From: Dactylosporangium fulvum
GTDB lineage: Bacteria; Actinomycetota; Actinomycetes; Mycobacteriales; Micromonosporaceae
Assembly (NCBI RefSeq): GCF_025137375.1
Contig: NZ_CP073720.1
Span: forward strand, 1,760,501-1,824,500
DNA length: 64,000 nt
Direction: 5' to 3'
The notes below the pieces were generated by a model that saw nothing but the letters and a program-made list of their open reading frames with translations, ran no database searches and was not told where the DNA came from. Both the position numbers and the translations under genes were made by a program. Positions 8,736 to 17,000 of this stretch are shown piece by piece. Position 1 is the first letter of the stretch. Each line of letters opens with the position of its first letter.

Positions 8736-9578
8736 TTACGCCTTCTTTGCCACACCGCCGTAGACCGCGACCTGGGTGTCGGTCGCGTTGGCGTCGACGG
8801 CCGCGTCGGGGCGCCACTTCGTGACGATGGGCAGGCCCGGCTCGACCAGCTCCAAGCCGGTGAAAAACTGGGCGATCTCCTCGTGTGAGCGCACCTGCAT
8901 CGTCACGCCCTGTTTCGCGTAGATCGCCGCGACGCGGTCCCAGGCGGCCTGGTCGAAGTCGCCGGTCAGGTGCGACAGTGCGAGGAAGCTGCCCGACGGC
9001 AACGCGTCGACGAGCTGGCTCACCACCTCGTACGGCTTGTCGGCGTCACCGACGAAGTGCATGATCGCGATCAGCATCAGCGCGACCGGCTGGTCGAAGT
9101 CGATGGCTTGGCGCAGCTGCGGCGCGTTGAGGATGCGGTCGACGTCGCGCAGATCGGCGTCGATGTACTCCGTGCGCCCCTCCGGCTTGCTCGTCAGCAG
9201 CGCCCGGGCGTGGGCCAGCACGATCGGGTCGTTGTCGACGTAGACGATCCGCGACTCGGGCGCGATGCCCTGCGCGATCTCGTGCACGTTGGGTGAGGTC
9301 GGGATGCCCGTGCCGATGTCGAGGAACTGCCGCACGCCCTGCTCGGTGGCGAGGTATTCGACCACGCGGCGCAGGAAGTTGCGGTTTTCCCGCGGGGGGA
9401 TGCGGCTGTTGGGGTTGGCCTTGAGGCCCGCCTCGGCGGCGGCGCGGTCGGCCGGGAAGTTGTCCTTGCCGCCGAGCAGGAAGTCGTAGACCCGTGCCGG
9501 GTGGGGCCGGTCGGTCTGCAAGTCGACGGGCTCGTAGGCCACGTCGGGCTTGGGCTTCATCCAGTCAGCGCCTGACAT
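8736..9578 (-). CDS. SAM-dependent methyltransferase, DUF574/Methyltransf_19 family
   Basis: The 280-residue protein belongs to an actinobacteria-specific group of class I methyltransferases. Diagnostic segments are the N-terminal P-A-R-V-Y-D-F-L-L-G-G-K-D-N-F motif (residues 27-41), the SAM-binding F-L-D-I-G-T-G (85-91), and V-Y-V-D-N-D at the second strand, whose Asp binds the SAM ribose. A conserved M-L-I-A-I-M-H-F-V motif follows. Substrates of this family are mostly unknown; paralogues are abundant in streptomycetes and relatives. The ATG is preceded by a weak GGGAAAG. It precedes the GH5 gene by 39 bp on the same strand. Confidence 0.9.
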   Translation of the reverse strand: MSGADWMKPKPDVAYEPVDLQTDRPHPARVYDFLLGGKDNFPADRAAAEAGLKANPNSRIPPRENRNFLRRVVEYLATEQGVRQFLDIGTGIPTSPNVHEIAQGIAPESRIVYVDNDPIVLAHARALLTSKPEGRTEYIDADLRDVDRILNAPQLRQAIDFDQPVALMLIAIMHFVGDADKPYEVVSQLVDALPSGSFLALSHLTGDFDQAAWDRVAAIYAKQGVTMQVRSHEEIAQFFTGLELVEPGLPIVTKWRPDAAVDANATDTQVAVYGGVAKKA

Positions 9579-9654
9579 GTCCGCTCTTTCCCACGTGTGG
9601 TCCGCTTGGGCATCCCCGTCCGGCTCGGATCATATGCCCTCGTGTGTCGTGAAC

Positions 9655-10452
9655 CTAGGGCGTTGATCTTGAGTCGTACCGCATGATCGTGATCCGGTCG
9701 CCGGGGCCCGACCCGAGCCGGTCGGCCGCGCTGCCGCCGTTGACGGCGACCGCGAGGTGCCCGGCCGAGTCCGTCAGCACCACCAGCTCGCCCGGGCCGA
9801 CGTCGCCGAAGGTGGCGCCGGTCCGCGCCGGCCGCCCGTTCACGCTGACCGCCGTCCCGGGCCCGCCCAGCGGCGCGGTCGTGGCGGCGAGCTGGAGGTT
9901 GCCGAAGTGGTCGACCGTCAGTACCTCGGCCCGCACGCCGTCGGGGGTGTGTTCGACGTGCGGGGGCACCGGCCGTACGACATCCGGCACTGCTTCTCCC
10001 GCGGTTGTGAGGTCCGCACCGAGGGCCAGGCGGGCGGCGACCGGCGCGAAGACGTCCCGCCCGTGGAACGTGTGTGAGACGTGCGGGGCGAACCACTCCC
10101 GGTTGGTGAGGTGCACCGCCCGGCGGATGCCGCCCAGAGCCTCGGCGGCGGGGACGAGCAGTCCGTTGTCCGGGCCGACGAACAGGCTGCCGTCGGCGGC
10201 CTCCACGGCGATCGCGCGCCGGGCCGTGCCCACGCCCGGATCGACGACCGCCAGGTGCACGGAGAGCGGCAGCGACGGCACGGTCTGGGCGAGCACCGCC
10301 GCGCCGCGGGTGACGTCGCCGGGTGGTACCAGATGCGTCACGTCGATCACGCGGACCTCGGGCGCCAGCCGAGCGATCATGCCGTGGCACGCCGCGACGA
10401 ACCCGTCGGTCAGTCCATAGTCGGTGGTGAACGAGATCCAGCGCACGGCCAT
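9655..10452 (-). CDS. SAM hydrolase / DUF62 family (S-adenosyl-L-methionine hydroxide adenosyltransferase)
   Basis: The 265-residue protein is of the fluorinase/chlorinase/SAM-hydrolase fold. The N-terminus has the S-F-T-T-D-Y-G motif with the ribose-binding Asp11, then V-D-P-G-V-G, F-V-G-P-D-N-G and the H-G-R-D-V-F-A-P-V-A motif of the hydrolase branch, which uses water rather than halide. The expected reaction is SAM + water to adenosine + methionine. The halogenase-specific insertion is not evident, so hydrolysis is the more likely activity. The ATG at 10452 is chosen because family members begin about ten residues before T-T-D-Y-G. The divergent LLM gene starts only 18 bp away, so promoters must overlap coding sequence or transcripts are leaderless. 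Confidence 0.9.
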   Translation of the reverse strand: MAVRWISFTTDYGLTDGFVAACHGMIARLAPEVRVIDVTHLVPPGDVTRGAAVLAQTVPSLPLSVHLAVVDPGVGTARRAIAVEAADGSLFVGPDNGLLVPAAEALGGIRRAVHLTNREWFAPHVSHTFHGRDVFAPVAARLALGADLTTAGEAVPDVVRPVPPHVEHTPDGVRAEVLTVDHFGNLQLAATTAPLGGPGTAVSVNGRPARTGATFGDVGPGELVVLTDSAGHLAVAVNGGSAADRLGSGPGDRITIMRYDSRSTP

Positions 10453-10470
10453 CACGATAGTGTCGGTGTT

Positions 10471-11394
10471 ATGCGGCTTTGCGTGTTCACCGAACCCCAG
10501 CTCGGCGCCACCTACGAGGATCAGCTCGCGATCGCGCAGAGGGCCGAGCGGCTCGGCTTCGAGGCGTTCTTCCGTTCCGATCATTACGTGACGATGGGTG
10601 GCGACGGGCTGCCCGGCCCGACCGACTCGTGGGTCACGCTCGGCGCACTCGCCCGCGAGACGTCGACGATCCGGCTCGGCACGCTCGTCTCGTCGGCGAC
10701 GTTCCGCTACCCGGGCCCGCTGGCCATCACGATCGCGCAGGTCGACGCGATGAGCAACGGCCGGATCGAGGTCGGGCTCGGCGCGGGCTGGTTCGAGCGG
10801 GAGCACACCGCATACGGCATCCCGTTTCCGCCGGTGGGCGAGCGGTTCGACCGGCTGTCGGAGCAGCTGGCAATCTTGACGGGCCTGTGGTCGACTCCGG
10901 CGGGGTCGACGTTCTCGTTCGAGGGCCGGTACTACGACCTGGTCGACTCCCCGGCGCTGCCCAAGCCCGTGCAGCAGCCCGGCCCGCCGATCATCGTCGG
11001 CGGCAAGGGCCCGCGCCGCACCCCGCAGCTGGCGGCCCGCTACGCCGCCGAGTACAACGTGCCGTTCTCGAGCCTGGCCGACACCGACGCCGCGTTCAAG
11101 CGAGTAGTCGCCGCCATCGAGGAGGAGGGCCGCGACGGCCGTGCCCCGATCGTGTTCTCGGTCGCGCAGACGATCGTCTGCGGTGAGAACGAGGCGGAGG
11201 TGCGGCGCAGGGCCGAGTCGGTAGGCTTGGACCCGGACGCCAGCCCGCTGTTCGGCACTCCGTCGGAGATCGCCGAGCATCTCAACGAGTATGTGAAGAT
11301 CGGCGCGTCGCGGCTCTTCCTGCAGGTGCTCGACCTGCGCGACCTGGACCACCTGGACCTCATCGCCGCCGAGGTGGCCCCGCTGCTCCCGTAG
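10471..11394 (+). CDS. LLM-class (probably F420-dependent) oxidoreductase
   Basis: The 307-residue protein has the luciferase-like monooxygenase TIM barrel. Conserved landmarks are the N-terminal R-L-C-V-F-T-E, F-R-S-D-H-Y near residue 34, and A-M-S-N-G-R-I-E-V-G-L-G-A-G-W at about 95-109, which is a typical F420-binding-group signature; P-P-I-I-V-G-G-K-G lies in the C-terminal half. It probably transfers hydride from F420H2 (or FMNH2) to an unknown substrate. The ATG lies 18 bp from the divergent SAM hydrolase start and lacks a clear ribosome-binding site, so leaderless translation is possible. A hairpin follows the stop codon. Confidence 0.88.
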   Translation: MRLCVFTEPQLGATYEDQLAIAQRAERLGFEAFFRSDHYVTMGGDGLPGPTDSWVTLGALARETSTIRLGTLVSSATFRYPGPLAITIAQVDAMSNGRIEVGLGAGWFEREHTAYGIPFPPVGERFDRLSEQLAILTGLWSTPAGSTFSFEGRYYDLVDSPALPKPVQQPGPPIIVGGKGPRRTPQLAARYAAEYNVPFSSLADTDAAFKRVVAAIEEEGRDGRAPIVFSVAQTIVCGENEAEVRRRAESVGLDPDASPLFGTPSEIAEHLNEYVKIGASRLFLQVLDLRDLDHLDLIAAEVAPLLP

Positions 11395-11411
11395 ACCGTC
11401 GGTAGCCCGCC

Positions 11412-11439
11412 GTCGCGGCGTCCCTGGTGGCGCCGCGAC
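11412..11439 (+). terminator. Hairpin terminator after the LLM oxidoreductase gene
   Basis: A perfect 9-bp GC stem (GTCGCGGCG at 11412-11420 pairing with CGCCGCGAC at 11431-11439) with a 10-nt loop lies 18 bp after the LLM stop, followed by a short TTT. Actinobacterial terminators often lack a long T-run. Confidence 0.5.
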
Positions 11440-11559
11440 TTTGCGGACACCTGTTGTCTCGCCGTGACTCCGGCGTTGGTCGTGTCGCCGCAACTGGGCG
11501 CGGGCGTTGTGTGCCACGACTTGCGCTGGTGTCGCTTGTGCTGTCACGGCTTCGGGAGT

Positions 11560-11579
11560 TGGCCCCTGATCTTGGACAC
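11560..11579 (+). repeat. Left terminal inverted repeat of the IS3-family element
   Basis: TGGCCCCTGATCTTGGACAC; the reverse complement of the right end matches at 19 of 20 positions. Confidence 0.88.
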
Positions 11580-11629
11580 TTGAACCTGGGATGTTGATGG
11601 TCCCGGGAGATCAGGAGTCCTGGAACACG

Positions 11630-11935
11630 ATGGTGAACAAGCACTACCCGCCCGACTTCAAGGCCGACGCGGTGGCGTTGTACCGGTCTCGGCCGGGAGC
11701 GACGATCGCGCAGATCGCCGACGATCTGGGCGTCAATCGGGAGACGTTGCGTAGCTGGGTTCGAGCCGATGACCAGCGGCGGGCTGGCGGTCCGATGGCT
11801 TCGGCGAGGCCGCAGCCGGCCGGTTCGGTCGAGGAGGAGAACGCGCAGCTGCGGCGACGGATCCGCGAGTTGGAGGAGGAACGCGACATCCTGCGGAAGG
11901 CGGCCCGGTATTTCGCCGGGGAGACGCGCTGGTGA
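11630..11935 (+). CDS. IS3-family transposase OrfA (HTH subunit)
   Basis: The 101-residue product has a helix-turn-helix (I-A-D-D-L-G-V-N-R-E-T-L-R-S-W near residues 26-40) for terminal repeat recognition, and a C-terminal leucine-zipper-like helix (E-E-E-N-A-Q-L-R-R-R-I-R-E-L-E) for multimerisation. The ATG at 11630 gives the usual ~100-residue OrfA length, with AGGAG about 12 bp upstream; an in-frame ATG at 11591 also exists. OrfB begins in the GTGA overlapping this stop, in the -1 frame, so OrfB may be made by reinitiation or as an OrfAB frameshift fusion. No slippery A-run is seen near the junction. Confidence 0.88.
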   Translation: MVNKHYPPDFKADAVALYRSRPGATIAQIADDLGVNRETLRSWVRADDQRRAGGPMASARPQPAGSVEEENAQLRRRIRELEEERDILRKAARYFAGETRW

Positions 11936-12831
11936 ACCGCTTCCAGTTCGTCGCCGACCATCAGCAACGCTACGGCGTGAAGCGGTTGTGCCAGATCCTC
12001 GGGATCCCCCGCTCGAGCTTCTACTACTGGCAGGCCACGGCGCCGGCACGGGCCGCCCGGGAGGCCGCGGACGCGGCTCTGGCGGTGCGGATCCGGGCGG
12101 TGCAGGCCGCGCACGACGGCACCTACGGGGCGCCGCGGATCACCGCCGAACTCAGCGACAGCGGGCCGCCGGTCAATCGCAAGAAGGTCGCCCGGGTGAT
12201 GCGCCGCTACCGGATCCGGGGTCTGCGGCTGCGCCGGCGGGTACAGACCACGATCCCGGACCCGGCGGCGTCGAAGGCACCTGATCTGATCAGGCGGGAC
12301 TTCACCGCCACAGCGGTCAACCAGCGCTATGTCGGTGACATCACCTACCTGCCTGTCGGTGAGCGCGGGTTCCTCTACCTGGCCACGGTCATCGATCTGC
12401 ACTCCCGCCGCCTGGCCGGCTGGGCGATCGCCGAACACATGCGCACCGACCTGGTCATCGACGCCCTCAACGCCGCCCAACGCACCCGCGGCAGCCTGGA
12501 CGGGGCGATCATGCACACCGACCACGGAGCCCAGTACACATCGAAGGACTTCGCTGAAGCCTGTACCGCGGCCGGCGTCCGCCAGTCGATGAGCGCGATC
12601 GGCAGCTCCGCCGACAACGCCCTGGCCGAGTCGTTCAACGCCACCTTCAAACGCGAAACCCTGCAAGGCCGCCGCGCGTTCACCGACGAACGCGAAGCCC
12701 GGCTGACCGCGTTCCGCTGGCTGCACCGCTACAACACCGTCCGCCGCCACTCCCGACTCGGACAGCAATCCCCGATCAACTACGAAAACAACATCCGAAC
12801 AGCACCAGCTACGCTGGCGCCAGCCGCATAA
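11932..12831 (+). CDS. IS3-family transposase OrfB (DDE integrase domain)
   Basis: The 299-residue product begins at a GTG in a 4-bp overlap with the orfA stop. It has an N-terminal helical region (Y-G-V-K-R-L-C followed by S-S-F-Y-Y-W) and an rve-type catalytic core with the full DDE triad: Asp in V-G-D-I-T-Y-L, Asp in H-T-D-H-G-A-Q-Y and Glu in A-E-S-F-N-A-T-F-K. The downstream H-R-Y-N-T-V-R-R-H-S motif is typical. All catalytic residues are intact and the frame is uninterrupted, so the element may still be mobile. Confidence 0.92.
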   Translation: MNRFQFVADHQQRYGVKRLCQILGIPRSSFYYWQATAPARAAREAADAALAVRIRAVQAAHDGTYGAPRITAELSDSGPPVNRKKVARVMRRYRIRGLRLRRRVQTTIPDPAASKAPDLIRRDFTATAVNQRYVGDITYLPVGERGFLYLATVIDLHSRRLAGWAIAEHMRTDLVIDALNAAQRTRGSLDGAIMHTDHGAQYTSKDFAEACTAAGVRQSMSAIGSSADNALAESFNATFKRETLQGRRAFTDEREARLTAFRWLHRYNTVRRHSRLGQQSPINYENNIRTAPATLAPAA

Positions 12832-12836
12832 ACCCC

Positions 12837-12856
12837 GTGTCCAAGATCAGGGGTCA
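12837..12856 (-). repeat. Right terminal inverted repeat of the IS3-family element
   Basis: GTGTCCAAGATCAGGGGTCA, which reads as the left repeat on the opposite strand with a single mismatch. It lies 6 bp after the orfB stop codon. Confidence 0.88.
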
Positions 12857-13292
12857 AGCCCCCTCTGCGAGCGGTGCGTGTGTCGTCGCGGCTTGTGCGT
12901 TGCTTGGTGTAGGCATTGGCGTGTTCTCGCGGCCTATGCGAGCGTTGTGTCGTCGCGCCTGGTGCGGGCGTTGCTTGTTGCCGCGGTTTGTGTAGGCGTT
13001 GGCGTGTTCTCGCTCCCCTATACGGGCCATGTCCAGTGCGACGTTGCTTGTTTCTGCGGCCTGCGGCGGCGTCGGTTGTGTTGCTGTAGCTGTTCCTTGT
13101 GTTGCTGCGGCTGCTTCAGGCGCTCCTTGCGCCATCGGGGGCTCCGTGCGGCGCTCTCGGTTGCTGTGCGCTCGGGCCTTCCCGCGGCACGACATCGCCT
13201 ATCGCCCAGCAGCGTCCCTGGTTCCTCGCTTGATCGCTGTCTATTGCAGATCTTGGCGGTCGCGGGCTTGTGCGCTCCTGGTGGCGGCCCGT

Positions 13293-13352
13293 TTTCATGA
13301 TCCCGAAGACTTCGTGCTGCCATAGGTACATCAAGTCTTCGGGATCATGAAA
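13293..13352. repeat. Palindromic intergenic element, copy A
   Basis: Perfect 20-bp inverted repeat arms (13293-13312 and 13333-13352, core TTCATGATCCCGAAGACTT) flank a 20-nt loop. The same arm sequence recurs at 44207-44276. It could act as a terminator or REP-like element. No gene is immediately adjacent. Confidence 0.85.
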
Positions 13353-13373
13353 CCCACACGTATCGATAACTGA

Positions 13374-13400
13374 CGATGCACCGTGATGTCCGGATTGTCC
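13374..13400. repeat. 27-bp tag shared with copy B of the palindromic element
   Basis: CGATGCACCGTGATGTCC followed by GGATTGTCC matches 44294-44320 at 25 of 27 positions, at a similar distance (21 versus 17 bp) from the palindrome. The repeated unit is therefore longer than the hairpin alone. Confidence 0.75.
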
Positions 13401-13760
13401 GCCGATCGGTTACCGTCGACTTGAAGCGGGCTCCGCGCGGCGAGGGTCACTCCAGCATCCGTATCCCCGGGTCGGGACAAGGCCCAGCTGTGCGATCGGC
13501 GGACTCGTTCCCACCAGGGACGTGCCGCAGCGCGTCTGCGCAATGTGCCTGTCGTGGCCGCGTCCGCCGAGCCGGCCCAGAGTTCAGCCGCCATTGGCCA
13601 ATCCGGCCATTGGCTGGCCACTTTCGCCCGTTCGAGCTGGGCTGGCCGTGTGCGTGTCTGCTGCCCGCCCGCAGAGCGACCGCTCAGCCCGCTCGTAGGC
13701 CCACCGCCTCGGCAACGGCTCACTGCGGCGACGGCTCGCGGAGTCCACATACTCGCTCGG

Positions 13761-13855
13761 GCTGCTCGCCCAAGCTGCTCGCCCAAGCTGCTCGCCCAAG
13801 CTGCCCGCTCAGGCTGCTCGCCCAAGCTGCTCGCCCAAGCTGCCCGCCTCAGGCC
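13761..13855. repeat. 13-bp tandem repeat array
   Basis: About seven head-to-tail copies of GCTGCTCGCCCAA, with later copies diverging (GCTGCCCGCTCAG and similar). It is downstream of lhr in non-coding sequence. Confidence 0.8.
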
Positions 13856-13955
13856 GCCCGCCCAAGCGGCCCGCCAAGCTGCTTGCCGGGCCGCCCGTCA
13901 GGCCGTGTGCCAAGCCGCTTGCCATACCGGCGGCTCGCCGCGACCATCCGCTCGT

Positions 13956-14005
13956 CCAACCCCAACCCCAACCCCAACCCCAAGCCCCAGACCCAGACCC
14001 AGACA
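13956..14005. repeat. Hexamer arrays CCCCAA and CCCAGA
   Basis: About five units of CCCCAA run into three units of CCCAGA immediately beyond the lhr stop codon. The G-rich complementary strand could fold into a G-quadruplex (GGGGTT repeats). Confidence 0.75.
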
Positions 14006-14028
14006 GCGGGCTGGACTGGACTGCCGGG

Positions 14029-17000
14029 TCAGCTGCGCAAGCGGAGGCCCCGCGGGGTGGTGCGGAAGCCGGCCGCGGACAGTGCGTCGCGCAGCGGGGA
14101 GTCGTGGATCGACTCGCCGTCTGCTCGCTCGACCGACAACGCGCCGAGGGCGCCGCCGTGGACGGCGTCGGCCAGGGCCTTGGCGGCCAAGGAGAGCAGC
14201 TCGGGGTTGTCCACATAGGACAGCAGGGTGCGGCCGCCGCGCTCGATGTAGAGGACCAGGTCGCCGCCGACCGTCACGACCAGGGCGCCCGCCTTGCGGC
14301 CGGCTCGGTGGCCGGAGCGCTCGCCGTCGCCCGCGTCGACGACGCGCTCGGGCCAGGGGAGTGCTGCGCCATACGGATTGGCGGGGTCGGTGGCGGCCAG
14401 CACCAGAGCGTCGCGGCTTTCGTCGCCGCCGTTGCCGCCCCGCAGGCGGTCGACCGCGCCGGGCAGGGCGAACTGCGCCGCGCCCAGGCCCTCGACGAAA
14501 TAGCCGCGGCGGGCCGCGCCCCGCTCCTCCATCGCGGCGAGGACCGGGTAGACGCCCGCGAAGGCGCCGGGCAGGTCCTCGGCCATGACCGCGCCCCGGG
14601 TCACCACGCCGTGCCGGTCGAGGAGCAGCTCGGCGTTGGCCGTCGCGCGGCGGGTCGGGTCGAGGTCGCGGTTGGGGAGGCGGTGCCAGCGGCCGGCGGC
14701 CACCGGAGGGCCGGTGCGGGCCACCGCCAGCGAGACGCGGGACATCGCCGCCGAGCCGGGGCGCCGGTATCGCGACCGAGGGGCCGACGGCCGGGAGCGG
14801 TGTGCGCCTCCTCCGCCGAGCTTGGCGCGCAGCGGCGCGAACGTGTCGTTGGACAGGTGGCCCGCCCAGACGAGGTCCCACACGGCCTCGATGAGCTCCG
14901 CCTCCGGTGGGGGAGCGGGCAGCACGGCGGCGACGCGCTCGGACAGGCTGCGGAAGAACAGGGCCTGGCCGCCGTCGAGTGCGGTCAGGATCGCCTCGTG
15001 CAGCGGGCCGCCGACGTCGGTCGGTGCGGGCAGGAGCAGCGGGGCCGTGTCGGCGAAGGCCAGGCTGATCCAGCCGTCGTGCTCGCCGATCGCCCCGCCG
15101 CCGGCCCACACGAGATCGCCGGAGGAGCACAGCTCGTCGAGATAGGCCGGGGTGTAGTCCGCGACCCGGGAGGGCAGGATGAGCCGCTCGAGCGCCGACG
15201 CGGGCATGGCCACGCCTTGCAGTTGCTCGAGCGCCGACGCGACGGCCTCGACGCCGCGGGCGCGGGAGGCGCCGATGTGGTGCCACTGCGGCAGGAACCG
15301 GGCGAGCGCCCGGGGCGGCACGGGCTCGATCTCCCGGCGCAGTGCGGCGAGCGAGCGGCGGCGCAACAGGCGCAGCACCTCGGCGTCGCACCACTCGGTG
15401 CCGGCGCCGCCGGGCGAGAACTCACCCGAGACCACCGACGGCAGGCGTCGCAGCGCCTGCTCGAGGACAAACACGCCGAGCCCGAACCGGGCCGCGCACG
15501 TCGTCACGGCAAACGGCCCGTGCGTGCGCGCATAGCGGGACACCAGGTCGCCGAGTGGGTCGGCGACCGGTTCGAGGTAGGCCGTGGGGAGCCCGACCGG
15601 CAACGCCACGCCGAGCGCGTCGCGGAACCGGCCCGCGTCCTCGATGGAGATCCAGCGCGCCTCGCCCGCCACCCGCACCTGGATCGCCCGGCGCTGGGTG
15701 GCCAGCTCTGCGGCCCACGCCGGATCGGCGCCCCGCGCGACCAGCTCGGCGTCGGACAGGTCGCCCAGCACCCGCAGCATCTCGGCGACGTCCTCGGCGT
15801 CGCGTGGGGTGCGCTGCGCGCCGAGCCACTGCAGGGTCCGCTCGGTCTCGGCAACCACCTCCGGGTCGAGCAGTTCACGCAGCTCCACCCGGCCGAGCAG
15901 TTCCGCGAGCAGCGTCGGGTCGAGCGCCAGCGCGGCGGCTCGCCGCTCGGCCAGCGGCGCGTCGCCTTCGTAGAGGAACGCGCCGACGTAGCCGAACAGC
16001 AGCGACCGTGCGAACGGGGACGGACGCTCTGTCTCTACCTCAACGAGCCGCAGCTTGCGGCCGGCGATCTCACGCATGACGCCGACGAGGCCGGCGACGT
16101 CGAACACGTCCTGCAGGCACTCGCGGGCCGCTTCGAGGGTGATGGGGAAGTCGGCGTAGTCCCGGGCGACGTCGAGCAGCTGCGCGGAGCGCTGCCGCTG
16201 CTGCCACAACGGCTGGCGGCGGCGCGGGTCACGGCGTGGCAACAGCAGCGCCCGGGCGGCGCACTCGCGGAAGCGGGCGGCGAACATCGCCGACGTGCCG
16301 ACCGTCTCCTCGACGATGCCGGCGATCTCGTCGGGGGCGAACGCCACCAGGTCCGCTCCCGGCGGCTCGTCGACGACGTCGGGCAGCCGGACCACGATGC
16401 CGTCGTCGCTCGGCATGACCTGCCCGTCCACGCCGTATCGCTCGTTGAGCCGCCGCGCGATCGCCAGCGCCCACGGCGCGTTGACGCGGGCACCGAGGAC
16501 ACAGTGGACGGTCAGCCGCCAGTCGCCGAGCTCGTCGCGGAACCGCTCGACCAGCACCGTGCGGTCGTCGGGCAGGTGCCGCGTCGCCTCGCGCTGCTCG
16601 CGCAGGTAGGCCAGCAGGTTGTCGGCAGCCCAGTCGTCGAGCCCGCCGGTGCGCAGGTGTGCCCGGGCCGCGTCGTCGCCGGACTTCACGAAGCCGCGCA
16701 GCCGCGCACCGATCGCGCGGCCCAGCTCGACCGGGCGGCCGGGCGAGTCGCCCTTCCAGAAGGGCATCTTCGCCGCGGCGCCGGGCGCGGGGGAGACCAG
16801 CACCCGATCGGGCGTGATGTCCTCGATGCGCCACGAGGTGGAGCCGAGCAGGAAGACGTCGCCGACGCGCGACTCGTAGACCATCTCCTCGTCGAGCTCA
16901 CCGACCCGGGCGGCCTTCTCCGCGCCGGCCAGGAACACGCCGAACAGGCCCCGGTCGGGGATCGTGCCACCGCTGGTGACCGCGAGCCGCTGGGCGCCGG

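Larger units (their letters stand above)
11560..12856 (+). mobile_element. IS3-family insertion sequence, 1,297 bp, apparently intact
   Basis: The element is bounded by 20-bp terminal inverted repeats at 11560-11579 and 12837-12856 that differ at one position. They begin TG and end CA as in IS3-family elements. Inside are orfA and orfB in overlapping frames. No convincing target duplication is visible (AGT on the left, AGC on the right), which could reflect age or recombination between copies. It lies in non-coding sequence between the LLM gene and lhr, so no host gene is interrupted. Confidence 0.9.
12857..14028. other. Non-coding, repeat-rich interval between the IS3 element and lhr
   Basis: No credible gene is seen in about 1.17 kb. 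Open frames here have poor codon bias and encode repetitive peptides. The interval holds degenerate copies of a GTGTCGTCGCG/GCGTTGGCGTGTTCTCG pattern (12880-13015), a perfect 20-bp-arm palindrome (13293-13352), a short tag shared with 44.3 kb (13374-13400), a 13-bp tandem array (13761-13855) and hexamer arrays (13956-14005). GTGTCGTCGCG-like sequence also occurs left of the IS at 11395-11559, so the IS probably inserted into this low-complexity tract. Confidence 0.7.

Noticed and set aside
11880..11940. Programmed -1 frameshift site at the orfA-orfB junction
   Set aside because: No slippery A-run or strong downstream structure is seen; the GTGA overlap is enough to explain OrfB synthesis.
11550..12870. 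Target-site duplication for the IS3-family element
   Set aside because: Three to four bases on each side do not match (AGT versus AGC), so no duplication is claimed.
13761..13855. Possible CRISPR array
   Set aside because: Units are 13 bp, directly abutting, with no spacers and no cas genes nearby.
12878..14218. Several short open frames in the interval after the IS3 element
   Set aside because: They translate tandem repeats or low-complexity DNA, lack ribosome-binding sites and have atypical codon use.
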